A DNA stretch of 64,000 bases from Linanthus parryae (Eukaryota > Streptophyta > Magnoliopsida > Ericales > Polemoniaceae), in NCBI GenBank assembly GCA_023055425.1, contig JALGPY010000034.1, positions 2,360,584 to 2,424,583 on the forward strand. The letters run 5' to 3'. Made by a program: the position numbers and the translations under genes. Shown in pieces: positions 46,458 through 57,599 of this stretch. The notes beneath the pieces were generated by a model that made no database searches, was not told where the DNA came from, and was given only the letters and a program-made list of their open reading frames with translations. Within the stretch, counting starts at the first letter, position 1; each line of letters opens with the position of its first letter.

Positions 46458-47981
46458 AACCCTCAACACTCATCCCCGAAAAAGCAGAGCTAATTCTAGA
46501 GGGAGAGACTACTATCCATTCTAAATATTTTTGGGATATTACTCTATCTCCCCTTCTATTGTTCTAAATTTCAAGACAGCTGGTAATCACCTTGCCCTTG
46601 TTCACCCCCACTCTTTCGAGTAATTATTGCATGTTCCAAGAGTAAATTTGACATGATACTCTAATCAATACATCACAGGCCACGTCAGGACATGTAAGAA
46701 ATCCATTTTGTTTTGTCTGTCACTCATTCTTTTTCTTCAATATGTGTTCTGTGCTGTATAGTTAGAGAAAGACCACGTCATTTACTCTAGAGCAAACACA
46801 ATTTTCTCCACTCTTTCACCTTCCCTTCCCTTCTTCTTCCCCTTCACCAGTTGGAGACGACAACCCCCACCCCTTCCCCTTCCCCTTCCCGCTTCCATTT
46901 GGAGATACTCTTACACACTTTTACGAGCACGAGAGCAATGCTAAGGTTGTCTCCAAATAGAAACTCACCCCCTCTTTGTCACCTCCACCTTCACCTCAAG
47001 GACCCACTTTCTTTCCCCCTTCGCCTTCGCATTCCCTTTACCTTCACACAACTCACTGTCTCAAACTGAATAACTTATATCATCCAATCAAATTGTTACT
47101 AACAATTTTAACAAATAAACTAATAATTAGAATACTAGTATTAAGTAATAAATAAATGATATAGCATAATTTCATTAATAATGTTTATAGAAAAATTTCA
47201 TCAATAATGTTTAGATAAAATTTTAATACACTAATTAGTTCTGAATAATTCAAACAATAATAAAAAAAAAATAGTTTTCTACATTTTTCCAATTCTATTA
47301 TGAATTAATGGAATATTTATCTTTTGTAATTTAAGAAAATTGTTTTTTATTCAACATAATATAATTTTATAATTTTTAAAGATAAATAGTAAATAATTGA
47401 ATGGTGCGAAAAATATTAAATCCTATTAAAATGTACAAAAAAATACGCTGACATAATTTGTATTACAAATATAAATGTACAAAAATGAAACCTTCCTGTA
47501 TTAAACTATTTTTTATTAGATATTTGAATTTTAGAGAACTACAATTCTTATACCTAATTGCAACAACCAGAAACAATCACTTGATCATTTCAAAAAAATA
47601 AATAAATAAATAAATAAAATAAGAAACAATCACTTGATAGCTATCTCCACGAAGGATTGCTCAAGGGGATTTTCCCATTGATTATCCCCTATTTGTCCCC
47701 CACCCCTTCACCTTCTACTTCCCCTCCATCACCTTCATTGGTTGGAGGTCACAAGTCACAACCCCTACCCCTGTCCCTTCCCCTTTCCATGGCTGATAAG
47801 GCTCTAAGGCCATCACCAACCGAATCTCACCGCTTCCCTTCACCTTAACAATCACCTCATGGACTCACTTGTCCCCCTTCACCTTCACTTTTACTTTCAC
47901 TTTTCCATTCACCTTCACTACCCAATCGTCTCTAACCGAAAATTTATAAATGATAGATAAATAATATTATATAACAATTAC

Positions 47982-47986
<5 letters not shown>
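46458..47986. other. Gene-free AT-rich stretch with two CCTTCACCTT-rich blocks
   Basis: Two pyrimidine-rich blocks (about 46800-47060 and 47680-47930) both repeat CACCTTCACCTT/CCCCTTCCCC and hold GCTAAGG- or TCTAAGGCCATCACC-like text. They are probably the two ends or copies of an unclassified MITE. The middle (47070-47650) is very AT-rich with an AAAT microsatellite at about 47597-47620. No gene. Confidence 0.4.
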
Positions 47987-48018
<32 letters not shown>

Positions 48019-49790
48019 TAGTTATATCATATTTTTCATTCCATAAAGAACATCAGTACATCAAAGGATAATACAATAGGGGTACATTAATACAACCAAA
48101 GTTAATAAAATAAAGATTACAACATCAACTAGCTAAACCTCAGACGCCATAGGAACACCAAGAAAAAAGCAAGAAAGCAAGAAGAATAAGCAGCACCAGG
48201 CACGACCCCCATCAACGCAAACCGGGAAACAACACCACCTGAAAAGCAAACAAGCAAACATCATACCAAGCAACAAACATGACCGAGCCACTAACCACAG
48301 TGTCTCCGAGGCTGAGATGCTGGAATTAAGGACGGGCACCAAAACGCTTTCTAACCAGGGGGCGACCGGAACTTAAAAGAGAGCCTGAGCTTTTTGGCTG
48401 CACGAAAATAAACTAAAGGCAGCTCCCACGAGACATCATAAAGTCGTTTCTTGACCTGAATCCTTTGAGAAGCAGTGGGATTGTCAATGTCCATCATGTT
48501 GGAATCGAAATGCCCTGGGTCAGAAACGGGTCTGGGGTCACGAGTTGATGCTGTATTTCGGGTCGGGTAAATGGGATGCTGCTGGGTCGGGTTGCGAGCT
48601 GGGTCGAGGCTAACTTCCTGGATGGGGTCATGGAATTGGGTTAATTTTGCTAGATCATCAACATTAGCACATGAAGAGGGTTGGGTACAATAAGATGACT
48701 GCATTGAAACAGGGTCAATGGAAACATGAAAGTGAGCAAGCTTGCTCTTTCGAACCCCTTTCTTACCCAAGAGGATCCGACGGAAGGTAGAATACTTAAT
48801 CCGAAATGACCCCGTCTGATTCTCTTTAGGCTGACATGAATTTTGAATTTGCCTCACAAACCACGATCTATCCACATAAATCACATGATTAGTCCTTCTG
48901 TTAAGGAGACCAAGCCCCTTCTGCTGGGAAGGAGCACTGGAGACACCCAATGCCTCATTAACCTCTCTGCATGCAGCTATTATCTTCTTTGATGGCGGAT
49001 GGAGAAACCTGAGACTGAGGAGATCCGATCTTGTGTAAAAGTGGACCTTCTCCGAAGATTTGCCAAACAAATTTTGAAAACACCCTGTTGCCTTCAGTCG
49101 TTTTGATTCTGGAGCCTCCGAAACACAAGAACGATATCTTTTTCTAATTAGCTTCTTCTCCTGCGACTGAGTAGCATGAATATGTGGTGTAATGAAGGGA
49201 AGATTGAACAATCTCCTTCGCTTATTCCTACAATGATGCTCAGTGGGAAAGGGGCTAAACTCATAGATACTCATGATAATCAAGAGAACAAAGAAGAAAA
49301 GATATCGAAAATTCAGGAACAAATTGATAAAGACAGAAACAATCACAGGGGGAGACCTGAACTCAGGACCCTGGGTATGCTTACCCAAAACAAACAAAAA
49401 ATGACAAGACCACAATAAAGGACGACCTCATTGAGACCAGAGGAGATGAAGGAAGAGGACGAAAGGGGACAGTAAGCAAACTTCAATAAAAACAAAACTT
49501 CAAAGAAGACCAACTAAAGATACCAATTGAAGAATCATAACCCGTAAAAACGACTTGAAGATACCAATCGGGACCAGATGATGATGGATGAAAGCAAACG
49601 AACAAAACCAGAGCCGTTGACTTCGTCGGAGACGAAAGCAGAGAGAACCGAGAGTGGGGAAAGCAACCCACCCACGAAAAAATGATGGAAAGAAATTGTA
49701 GATCTGGGGAAAAAGGAGAGTAGATATCCTGCTACTATCTTCTTCTCGTCCATTGAGAATTTCTTGCAACGTTTATTCATAGACGGCTAT
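47987..49790 (-). mobile_element. Retroposed sequence with poly(A) tail, family unknown
   Basis: A run of 31 T at 47987-48017 is the poly(A) tail of a minus-strand copy. Upstream of it come about 330 bases of 3' untranslated sequence, the ORF listed next, and a pyrimidine-rich 5' part up to about 49790. No reverse transcriptase, endonuclease or zinc-binding motif was seen. The 5' boundary and target duplication could not be fixed. It may be a 3'-defective LINE, a SINE-like composite or a processed gene copy. Confidence 0.5.
48351..49274 (-). CDS. Hypothetical protein in a retroposed sequence
   Basis: The best start is the ATG at 49274 (MSIYEFSPFP), giving 307 aa; the frame stays open about 47 codons further upstream but without ATG. 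The protein is basic in its first half (NKRRRLF, KKLIRKRYRS, ESKRLKATG, KKGVRKSKLAHFHV), which could include nuclear-localisation-like clusters. It becomes Pro/Thr/Asp-rich (IYPTRNTASTRDPRPVSDPG) and ends AKKLRLSFKFRSPPG. No known domain was recognised. It resembles neither the DUF4283 protein of the nearby LINE nor gag. The open frame, one exon and adjacent poly(A) tract suggest a retroelement first ORF or a retrogene. Function unknown; nothing in the neighbourhood indicates a role. Confidence 0.45.
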   Translation of the reverse strand: MSIYEFSPFPTEHHCRNKRRRLFNLPFITPHIHATQSQEKKLIRKRYRSCVSEAPESKRLKATGCFQNLFGKSSEKVHFYTRSDLLSLRFLHPPSKKIIAACREVNEALGVSSAPSQQKGLGLLNRRTNHVIYVDRSWFVRQIQNSCQPKENQTGSFRIKYSTFRRILLGKKGVRKSKLAHFHVSIDPVSMQSSYCTQPSSCANVDDLAKLTQFHDPIQEVSLDPARNPTQQHPIYPTRNTASTRDPRPVSDPGHFDSNMMDIDNPTASQRIQVKKRLYDVSWELPLVYFRAAKKLRLSFKFRSPPG

Positions 49791-49989
49791 AGATAATGGA
49801 TTCTATAACGAGGCTAATGTGTGGGTGTTAAATGAGTGTGGGGGTATGCAAGGGAAGATCTAGAATGTTGGCACAATGGAGGGTAATAATTATGGTAATT
49901 TGGATAATTGTATTTTAATGAATAAACTTAAGTACTAGGGGTTTATCTGTAACTTATGAGCGTACTTTTCTTCCAATAAAAACTCTTTT

Positions 49990-50140
49990 AGCTACAAGCC
50001 TCAACTCGAGGCTAATGGTATTACAATATGGAGAGTAAGTTTTTTGAAGTTTAGCACAGTAGTGTGTCCTTTTCCAAACTAGAAGGGGTGAATGTGTCAT
50101 CCAATCAAACTAGCGGGGCTGGAAGCGTCTTTTACCCAAA
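49990..50140. repeat. TIR-element end
   Basis: TTTTCCAAACTAGAAGGGGT, then CCAATCAAACTAGCGGGGCT and GTCTTTTACCC, in right-end orientation. Same family as the elements upstream of the PPR and F-box genes; no partner end found. Confidence 0.6.
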
Positions 50141-50399
50141 AGATAACGATTCAAACTTAAATACTAAATGTTCAAATACAATAGAACACTTGTGAATTCA
50201 AGAACATGAGCACGATACAACAATACAAGAGCTTTTCAAGTACTGTACTTCAACACAATACATGCTAAGACTGGGCCTGGGTTGAACCCAGACTAACCTA
50301 ACTCAACTAAAGGTCGAAACTAGGCTCGACGAGACTGTAGAATGAGGGAATATGTGCACGTCAGAGTAACATATACACTTGACTAGTCTGCAGAAGACA

Positions 50400-50442
50400 C
50401 AGATTTATTTTTATTTATTTATTTATTTATTTATTTTTGAGG
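50400..50442. repeat. (TTTA)n microsatellite
   Basis: About nine TTTA repeats, bounded by unique sequence. Confidence 0.9.
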
Positions 50443-50769
50443 AGGGAATATGTGCCATGACATTCACATTACTTGTTACGGGAAACATTGGACACTTGTT
50501 TCAGTTAAAACATAAGTGCACGCGATGACTACAGCTGCACGAGGATATCAATCACAGTAGAGAGAACTTTTGCTTGAAGAATTTCTAGGAATGACCCACC
50601 CTAAAAGTAGCACAAGAGGATGAGAGTTGATAAACACGATGCTTTCAGCTGCGCAAGGATATCAATATGTCTTTCCTCAAAAAGAAAAAGATATCAATAT
50701 GTCGAGATGAATGCTAGTAGGCTGACGGGGGATCTGAGACCGTGGGAAATGAACAACGGGGCGACAGTG

Positions 50770-51325
50770 ACTAAGATCCAATAAATGATGATAGCTTCAG
50801 AAGCCCTAACATCGGCTTGAAGTCCGTACGGAGTTATGCTAGTAGGGACTCCACCAATATTTCCTACTCACTCGAACTCAATTTTGAAAAAAAATAGCAA
50901 TGTGAATATTCATTTGGCATGATTGTGTGGAAGGAATGTGGGAGATACTGGTGGGGATCCTTATCAGTTGTCATTTCTTCCTACCAGTTGACACAACCTG
51001 CAGATAAAACAGCAAACAACATTTAATGCAGCACGCAAAGAAGTGTTAATTGGAAAGTAGAATCGAATTCAGATCCTCTTAGATCCGCAGTGGAAGCAGA
51101 TTGATTGTTAACAACCTTCAAAACAATCATAACAGTGACAATAACCAGCCAGGACATACTATAGACCTTCAGGTGCTCCTCCTATGCTTCCTCCTCCCAT
51201 CGTTCCCAATCATTGGTTGCCAGCACGCCTACATCACCTCGGCTGCTAATCCATTTCATCAATTCGTCCCAATCTTTTACTAGCTTCTGCCATTCAAATC
51301 CCAAGGATTACTAGAAAGGAAAGGA
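50770..51325 (-). pseudogene. Callose synthase (glucan synthase-like) C-terminal fragment 2
   Basis: Minus-strand reading near 51300-51170 gives FEWQKLVKDWDELMKWISSRG and WERWEEEA, TAG, EEHLKVYSMSWLVIVTVMIVLKVV (the tryptophan-acidic block plus a membrane segment). Then CTGCAG-VVSTGRKK, after which the frame is lost, and LGLLKLSSFIGS near 50790-50830. It is the same two-exon piece as 35385-35830, with different lesions and about 150 extra bases between the parts. Non-functional. Confidence 0.72.
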
Positions 51326-51329
51326 GCAA

Positions 51330-52570
51330 ATATACAATAATTGAATAGAAACCACACTGAGAAACTGATTAGAAGGTAACGAACAGAGCCTGCATTTGAT
51401 GTTTCCATATATTCAGTATACTATTAGCAGTTCAACGATTTCAATACGCTTTACAAATTGGCATCTCGAGTACATTCACTGCAACTTTCTCCCGCCAAAC
51501 AACAATCCACGCCCAGAGATTCATCTATATTTAGCTTGTTCAACCAAAGATGGACATTTGTCACGAGTGAAGAGGGCAGCTGTTAGCTGTACGTAGCTGC
51601 ATCATGATCACATATCCTACTGCAGATTTGAATCCATTCTCAAGTCCCATTTCCATAAGCTTTCAATTTAATGCATAACAACCTTAGTAGGTGCTCTTTA
51701 AATTAGAGCTAATCTTTTTAATTCGGTGGGTGTTAAAATTGAAAGAAGGCATAGAAAGTAATAATAGCAGCGTTCCAGTTGTAGTACTCAATAACAACTT
51801 TAGTTTCTAATCATTCACTGGCAGTGGTTGAAATCCTAAAACCAGAATTCCAGTGGAAGGAACCATTGTGGTGCACATTCTTGAGGATATTTCTAGTGCA
51901 CCCAGTTTGATCAGGGATTGGAATAATGCTTCTCACTCGGTAAAGAAGAAGCAAAGTGTGAGTTAGCTTCTGAAAAAGATAAAATATGCAACCGAACAAT
52001 TACGATGAATCTAGATATTCTGCACCAATAGAATACAAATGAGAGAAAATTGTTTGAAAAGTGGCTTGGTGATGTGTGCCATAGATCATAGGCCCTGGGA
52101 TACTTCCAACTGGAGAGGAGATACAGACCAGTTTGACTTGAGCTGAGTATTATTATAGAACAAATGAAACTCCCATTGTAGCCGTAATCAATTCATTAGC
52201 TACATACTAAAATGTGTAGTAACTTAAATTTTGATTTCTTCGCATGTCTAGACAAATAAGCAGTGCAAGTAAAGCTGTAATAACAAAGATAAGAGTGACA
52301 GTAACACAAATACGGACCCCCAATTATTTGAAGACAATTTTTCCTATGCCTGACTAATGGACTGTTGCGAGACTCTCACTGTACATGAAGGTCCTTTACC
52401 TGACTAATGGACCTCTTTATCTGGGTATGTCTTGTGACCATTATAATCCTTCATCATTTCTGATTCACTATGCACTTTACCTTTCTAAGAAAATTTTGAG
52501 ATAATCAGCACCTAATAATAAAAGCATCACATAAAACTTACTAATGGCCCTGGGTGTCTTCAACATCTCA
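51330..52570. other. Gene-free stretch
   Basis: No recognised gene. From about 52400 the sequence matches the 3' flank of PPR1 (27520 onward). Confidence 0.4.
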
Positions 52571-52575
52571 TCATT

Positions 52576-52773
52576 CTAAAAATTTGATTCCAGCAAGCAC
52601 GCACTGTCATCCATTTCACCCAAGCCCTTCATTTGCTTCATCAAATAGGCTTTTCCATGCGCACTCGAGTGAGCTTGATACTGTAAGTTCAAACATAGGG
52701 TATCTGCCCTCTGGAAGCAAGGTAGGTTCAAGAAGAGTTGTCGAGATACAGTTAGTTTTCCACCCCTGCACAT
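52576..52773 (-). pseudogene. Eroded second PPR piece 3' of PPR3
   Basis: Open for 65 codons on the minus strand: C.GGKLTVSRQLFLNLP, ADTLCLNLQYQAHS, GKAYLMKQMKG. It lines up in spacing with CKGGRLVAARELFSSL...DVRTYSIMLNG...ESLFDEANDWLSKM of PPR3, but is diverged at most positions. Least decayed of the three copies. Confidence 0.6.
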
Positions 52774-52779
52774 ACTGCC

Positions 52780-54209
52780 ACATCATTAATCACAATGTCA
52801 AACACACGATTTCTTTCAAATAGGTCAATGCCTCATTTGTTGGTTTGGGAGCAACAATCTAATAGAGTAGTGTGCGTAAATTATCTATAATAACTGGAGC
52901 TCCCTGATCATCCAGACAATTGCAGCATATTCGTCGTGCTAAGGGTATGAATATCTTCAATGGCATTCATGCAAGAGTAGTGCTCGCTTCGAAGGCATAG
53001 ACACTGTTCAGTAGACCCATAAATCTTATAAAACATATTTGATGTTACAGCATCATACTCCCTATACGAACACAAACACAGAACCAAAAAAGATTGGAAA
53101 TCTGAAACATGGTTATCTATATTGTGAAACATCATTCATTGCAGGCTTGTTAGAGTCATACCTGACTAGACATGCAGCTTTGTCTGAACTTCTTAAGGTT
53201 CCAGTATCCAGCTTTATCAAGTGGAGGAAAATAGCATTCAGCTATGAAAACCTTACATCAACATAGTCATCCAACAAACATGTATAAAGCAGTATCCTCC
53301 ATGCGACCTTCAGAATAGTTCTTAATCAGCAGCCATTGCTTTCACCCAATCTTAACATGAGAAGTCCTTAAAAGATCCACATTGCCAAAGAAAAACTATA
53401 TACCAATTACCATGACAAGTTTTTCCAGTCCAACAAAGTGCACTACTATTCAGCACTGACACTTAATACCAGTAGGCTAGAGAAAGAAGTTCTAGTCAAT
53501 TCTCAAGCACAAAGTGAATCAAACGCAACACATGAAATAGTCATCGTCTATTATTGCCCCTACTCACACACAATACTATTAAAACAAACTAACAGAGAAC
53601 AGTGAAAGCTGGATGCAGACCAACTTCCCTTCTCAGTTCTTGCTTCCTTATGGACACTCAGTATCAAGGGCAATGCCATCTGCTTTCTTCGGTTCGTCAT
53701 GGTTATCCTCTATTTCTTGGAATTCTATCTCCATCTTATATGGATTACTGATCTTCTGCTTGTATTTGCTCCCTTCGCCTTCGTTGAACATCTCTTTCCA
53801 TCATAACCCAATTCTACAAGAAAATAACGGAAGAAGGTAAATAGTGCCTCCTTTTGTATGATTCAAGGAAACGGAACTCAATCCATGAATATCCTTTCGG
53901 AAACTCTAAAGCAGTGCCAAAATAGATTCCTTCAAAGTGCAAAGTAAATGCAAAATATAACAAATCAGTTGACCCAAAGAATCTTTTATTTCATAATAAA
54001 TGCAAGAATGTGAAAATTTTATCCAAATTAATGCTTTCATATTTGGAAACTTATGATAATAGCATACATGCAAAGACCAAGTATAAAGAAACTGAGAAAC
54101 TTACTATAAAAAGGAGATAACTGAGACAGACGTAAGCTTTACTGAATTTTTCTTGACAGTCCTTGAACAGCCAAGTTCAGTGCGGAAACAGGCAAGTGAC
54201 TGCAATGTC
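52780..54209. other. PPR3 3' flank
   Basis: Partly matches the PPR1 and PPR2 flanks (53860-54209). The part 53040-53840 is extra sequence without a recognised gene. Confidence 0.45.
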
Positions 54210-55956
54210 TCAAGAAACTGAAGTGATGCCCAAAAATTCCTTAAGAACCTCCCGGGAAGTCTCGTCTAACTCCTCAGCATCCAGCTTACTAAACAAAACT
54301 TTTATCGTGCCCGTACCAACCGCAATCACTCTCTTGCGCATCATCTCAAGAACTTTAACAGCCTTAACCATCTCATTATTTTTTAAATATGCGTCAGCAA
54401 CAATGGTATACGAATAAAAATTTGGCAAGCACCCATTTTCTTCCATTTTGCTTAGCCAGTCATTCGCTTCATCAAATAGACTTTCTTTACAGAGTCCATT
54501 GAGCATGATACTGTATGTTCGAACGTCAGGTTTCAGTCCATTGGCAGAGAGGCTCGAGAAGAGTTCTCGAGCAGCTACGAGTCTTCCACCTTTGCACAAA
54601 CCATCTAGAACCGCACTATAAATCACAATATCAGGCTCAAATTCTCCGTTTTCAAGCTGTTCCAAAAGTGTCAATGCCCCATCAAGTTGTGTGTTTTTGC
54701 ACATGCCATCCAACAGAGTAGAGTATGTGAATTGATTGGGAGACAGGCCTTCAACTTTCATCCTGTTAAGAAGAAGACGAGCTTCTGCAGTTCTTCCCGC
54801 TTGAAACAAGCCACCAATGAGAGAATTGTATGTAACTGTGTCTGGAAATGCTTGCTTACGAGTCATTTGCTCGAAGATACTCATCGCATGGTCAATCTGT
54901 TTGAGCTTACAGTACCCATTGATCAGCGTATTGTAACTAACAACGTCAGGAGTAAAACCCCTGGCGACAATAGTATTAAGTAACTTTCTTGCCTTACCAA
55001 CCTGACCTATCAGACAATACCCATCCATCAGAGAGCTAAAGGTGATAACATTTGGCCAGTTGCCCGTTTTAAGCATGAAAGCAACCACTTGCCAAGATTC
55101 CTTTACACTCCCTTTTTTGCAAAGGGCATCGATCATAATGTTGAACGTGTGTATGTTGGGCGAGATATTCATGCCCACCATTTCATATAGCAATCCGGTA
55201 CCTTGGCTCCACTGTCCAAAATTGCAAACTCCGAGAATGAGGGTAGTGTAAGTAACAACGTCTGGGGAAATACCCTTAGCAGTCATTTCTGAAAACATTT
55301 GGAAAGCTTTGTCCAAGTGTTGGTCTATGCAGAGGCCATCAATGATAGTATTATAAGTCACAATGTTAGGCTCAAAACCCGGAGTTCTGAGAAGGCGAAT
55401 GGCTTTAGTTGTTCTGCCGGTCTTGCACAGTCCATTGATAACAGTATTGCAAGTTATTAAATTGAGATGATAACCTTTAAACACTAACTCATCAAAGAGC
55501 TGAATGGCAGCATCTACGCGGCCATCGAGACAAAGACCATTGATCAGAGTGTTAAAGGTTACAACACTTGGTTCATAACCTTGTTTAAGAATCCTACCCA
55601 GCAGAGAGCAACCTAAGGCAACGCGATTCAAACGGCAGAAACAATTGATGGCAACGCTGAGTGTGTACAGATTTGGCCTGACCTTGTGGTATTGAGTTCC
55701 TAAGGAATCCAATTTGGCAAACAGAGAAAGTGCAGTGGAATTGGAAGATGGAAGGCAAGGGTCGAGCTTGAAGCATGGATTCAAACTCATTCACGGCGTC
55801 TTCGATGTTCATGTGACTGAACCGATCAGATTTGTTCAAGCTGCTACTGGTTTCCGAATGAAGAGAATTCACAGAAGTAAAAGACCAGAGAAATGGAGGA
55901 AAAAAGGTACCATTTCCTGGAGTAGCTTTCGTCATTATACGAGACAAATTCATCAT
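54210..55956 (-). pseudogene. PPR protein, restorer-like P class (PPR3), 41-bp deletion
   Basis: The ATG at 55956 opens a leader (NLSRIMTKATPGNGTFFPPF) followed by SDRFSHMNIEDAVNEFESML and PLPSIFQF. The frame is then lost at about 55737-55742, where 41 bases present in PPR1 are missing between two GAAT copies. The PPR array itself is open (to 54210), with about 13 motifs: PNLYTLSVAINCF, PNIVTYNTIIDGLC, PDVVTYTTLILG, PNIHTFNIMIDALC, PDVVSYNTLINGYC, PDTVTYNSLIGGL, PDVRTYSIMLNGLC, and others. One repeat is 4 codons shorter than in PPR1 (RLLRTPGFEP against RLLRKLEGTQGYEP), and the C terminus has a small insertion (RVIAVGTGTIKVLF). No in-frame start has a leader, so a functional organelle protein is unlikely. 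Confidence 0.85.
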
Positions 55957-56124
55957 CTTCTTCTTCTGCTTGGATCTCAGGTCGATCTATTTCGAAAACG
56001 CAAAGCTGTTTCTCTGTAACAGAATTGGGGATTGGATCCAACTTGAGAAATTAGGGTTTGACGAAGCCAAAGAACTGGGTTCGGGGTGTTGTAATTTTGT
56101 TTACGCTCCTCACTCCTCAGTGAA

Positions 56125-56208
56125 AAAAAGTAAAGACACTTTCACCCCCTTTAGATTAATTAAAGAGCACTTCTACCCTTTCCAGTGTAGTAAATGACAC
56201 TTTCACCC
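56125..56208. repeat. TIR-element end upstream of PPR3
   Basis: GTAAAGACACTTTCACCCCC, then TTTAGATTAATTAAAGAGCA and AATGACACTTTCACCCC. It lies about 170 bp upstream of the PPR3 ATG, matching the position in PPR1, PPR2 and the F-box genes. Confidence 0.7.
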
Positions 56209-56209
56209 C

Positions 56210-57110
56210 TGGACCGACGAAAATACGTATGTTGACCACGACATATAGCACACAAAATCACAACGAATGGAATACATGCTTCAAAACACTTCAATTCCAG
56301 TTGATAGAGTAAATGGAAAGCCAAAAAGTTAGATGCAAACTCAATGTTTGTTTTGGATTAGTTTGTGATTTACAAAAACGTACTACAACTTGATAAGTGA
56401 GTATTTATATGTGACTTCATAGTAAAGTTAGAGAATAGTCAAACTTTGCAGGTTGTTTCGTTACTCTGTTCCAGAGATGCATACAGTAACAGCATAAAAA
56501 CAAAAAACATAACAGTACCAGCAGCGAACGAAGAGGCTTGAATCGGCAATAACACTTCGTGTGGAACAAACAGGCAGACATCATTAGATATAAGATGAAG
56601 GGGATGCGTGTGTCTGTTTGTAACAGACATACATTGATAGATAAAAACACAGAGAGTGAGAAATAAAGGAAGAGCCAAAGCTCTATCTAGTAAGTGTCTA
56701 CGAGTTATGAGTGTTCAGGAAGAAAAAGAAGCTTTGATTTTGTTGGTGACTTGGTGTACCGACACTCTTATTTTGTATCCGACTTCTTTGATTGAGCCCG
56801 AGATAAGTTTTCCCCAATTTCTTGTTGTTCTTACCTTGTTCTTCCGTCGTGACTTTGCTCCTGTATGTTGCAATTATGAGTTTACTTGATGCTAGTTTAC
56901 GTCTATTATTGCTGTGAAATAGAGACGTCCGATGTAAACTTTTGTTATAGACTCCCGATGATATCTAAATTGTTGTTATCGATCTTGTTCAAGGTTTTAA
57001 ATTGGACATATTCAATTTCCTGAGTCTTAACGGCTACACAACTAGTCTTCCAGCCCCCAAGTTCAAAGGTTAGGGAAAGAAGAGTATGAGCATTGGATAA
57101 TCCAATTCCT
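56210..57110. other. Gene-free stretch
   Basis: No recognised gene. Short antisense-like frames (56417-56889) show no family features. Confidence 0.35.
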
Positions 57111-57114
57111 TGTT

Positions 57115-57375
57115 TTGTTGGGTTCTCGAGACTTAAAAAGATTTGACTCAGAAGGACTTGATGAGCTGGCCCTCAAGAAGTTAAAGACAGGTGGTAGACA
57201 GAGATTCAAAATGCGAATCTGGAGTCTAGTAAGCGAGATAAGAGGGCCTTGTGCTTGTTGTACCAAGACGTCGAGGAGTCTGAGTTTTGAGAAGATTTCA
57301 GCAGCTATAACATCCAAACGGGCTTGGGAGATTCTGAATTATTCATACCGAGGAATTGAGAAGTGCCTTCCTTGA
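57115..57375 (+). pseudogene. Copia gag (UBN2-type) fragment
   Basis: The plus-strand frame ends FEKISAAITSKRAWEILNYSYRGIEK, which resembles the copia gag stretch with the (T)S(K/E)(E/Q)AWEIL motif. Only about 50 residues look like the family, and no protease or polymerase follows. Low-level remnant. Confidence 0.45.
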
Positions 57376-57599
57376 TTGCCATGGCCTTTCTCGAGCTTGA
57401 AGGAGTCTAGTAAATCTCTGGTTTCAGCAATCTACATTTCATGGGTTTGATGCAACAGGAGCGCCTTACTTTATTACCATGGCCTTTTTCGAGCTTGATG
57501 TTTATCTCACCCGGGTTTGTTTGGTAATACTATAATCCTTCTGGCTGCACTGGGGCCTGATTTCGTAGACTTACCAGGACTTCTAGTAGGTGATCACGT

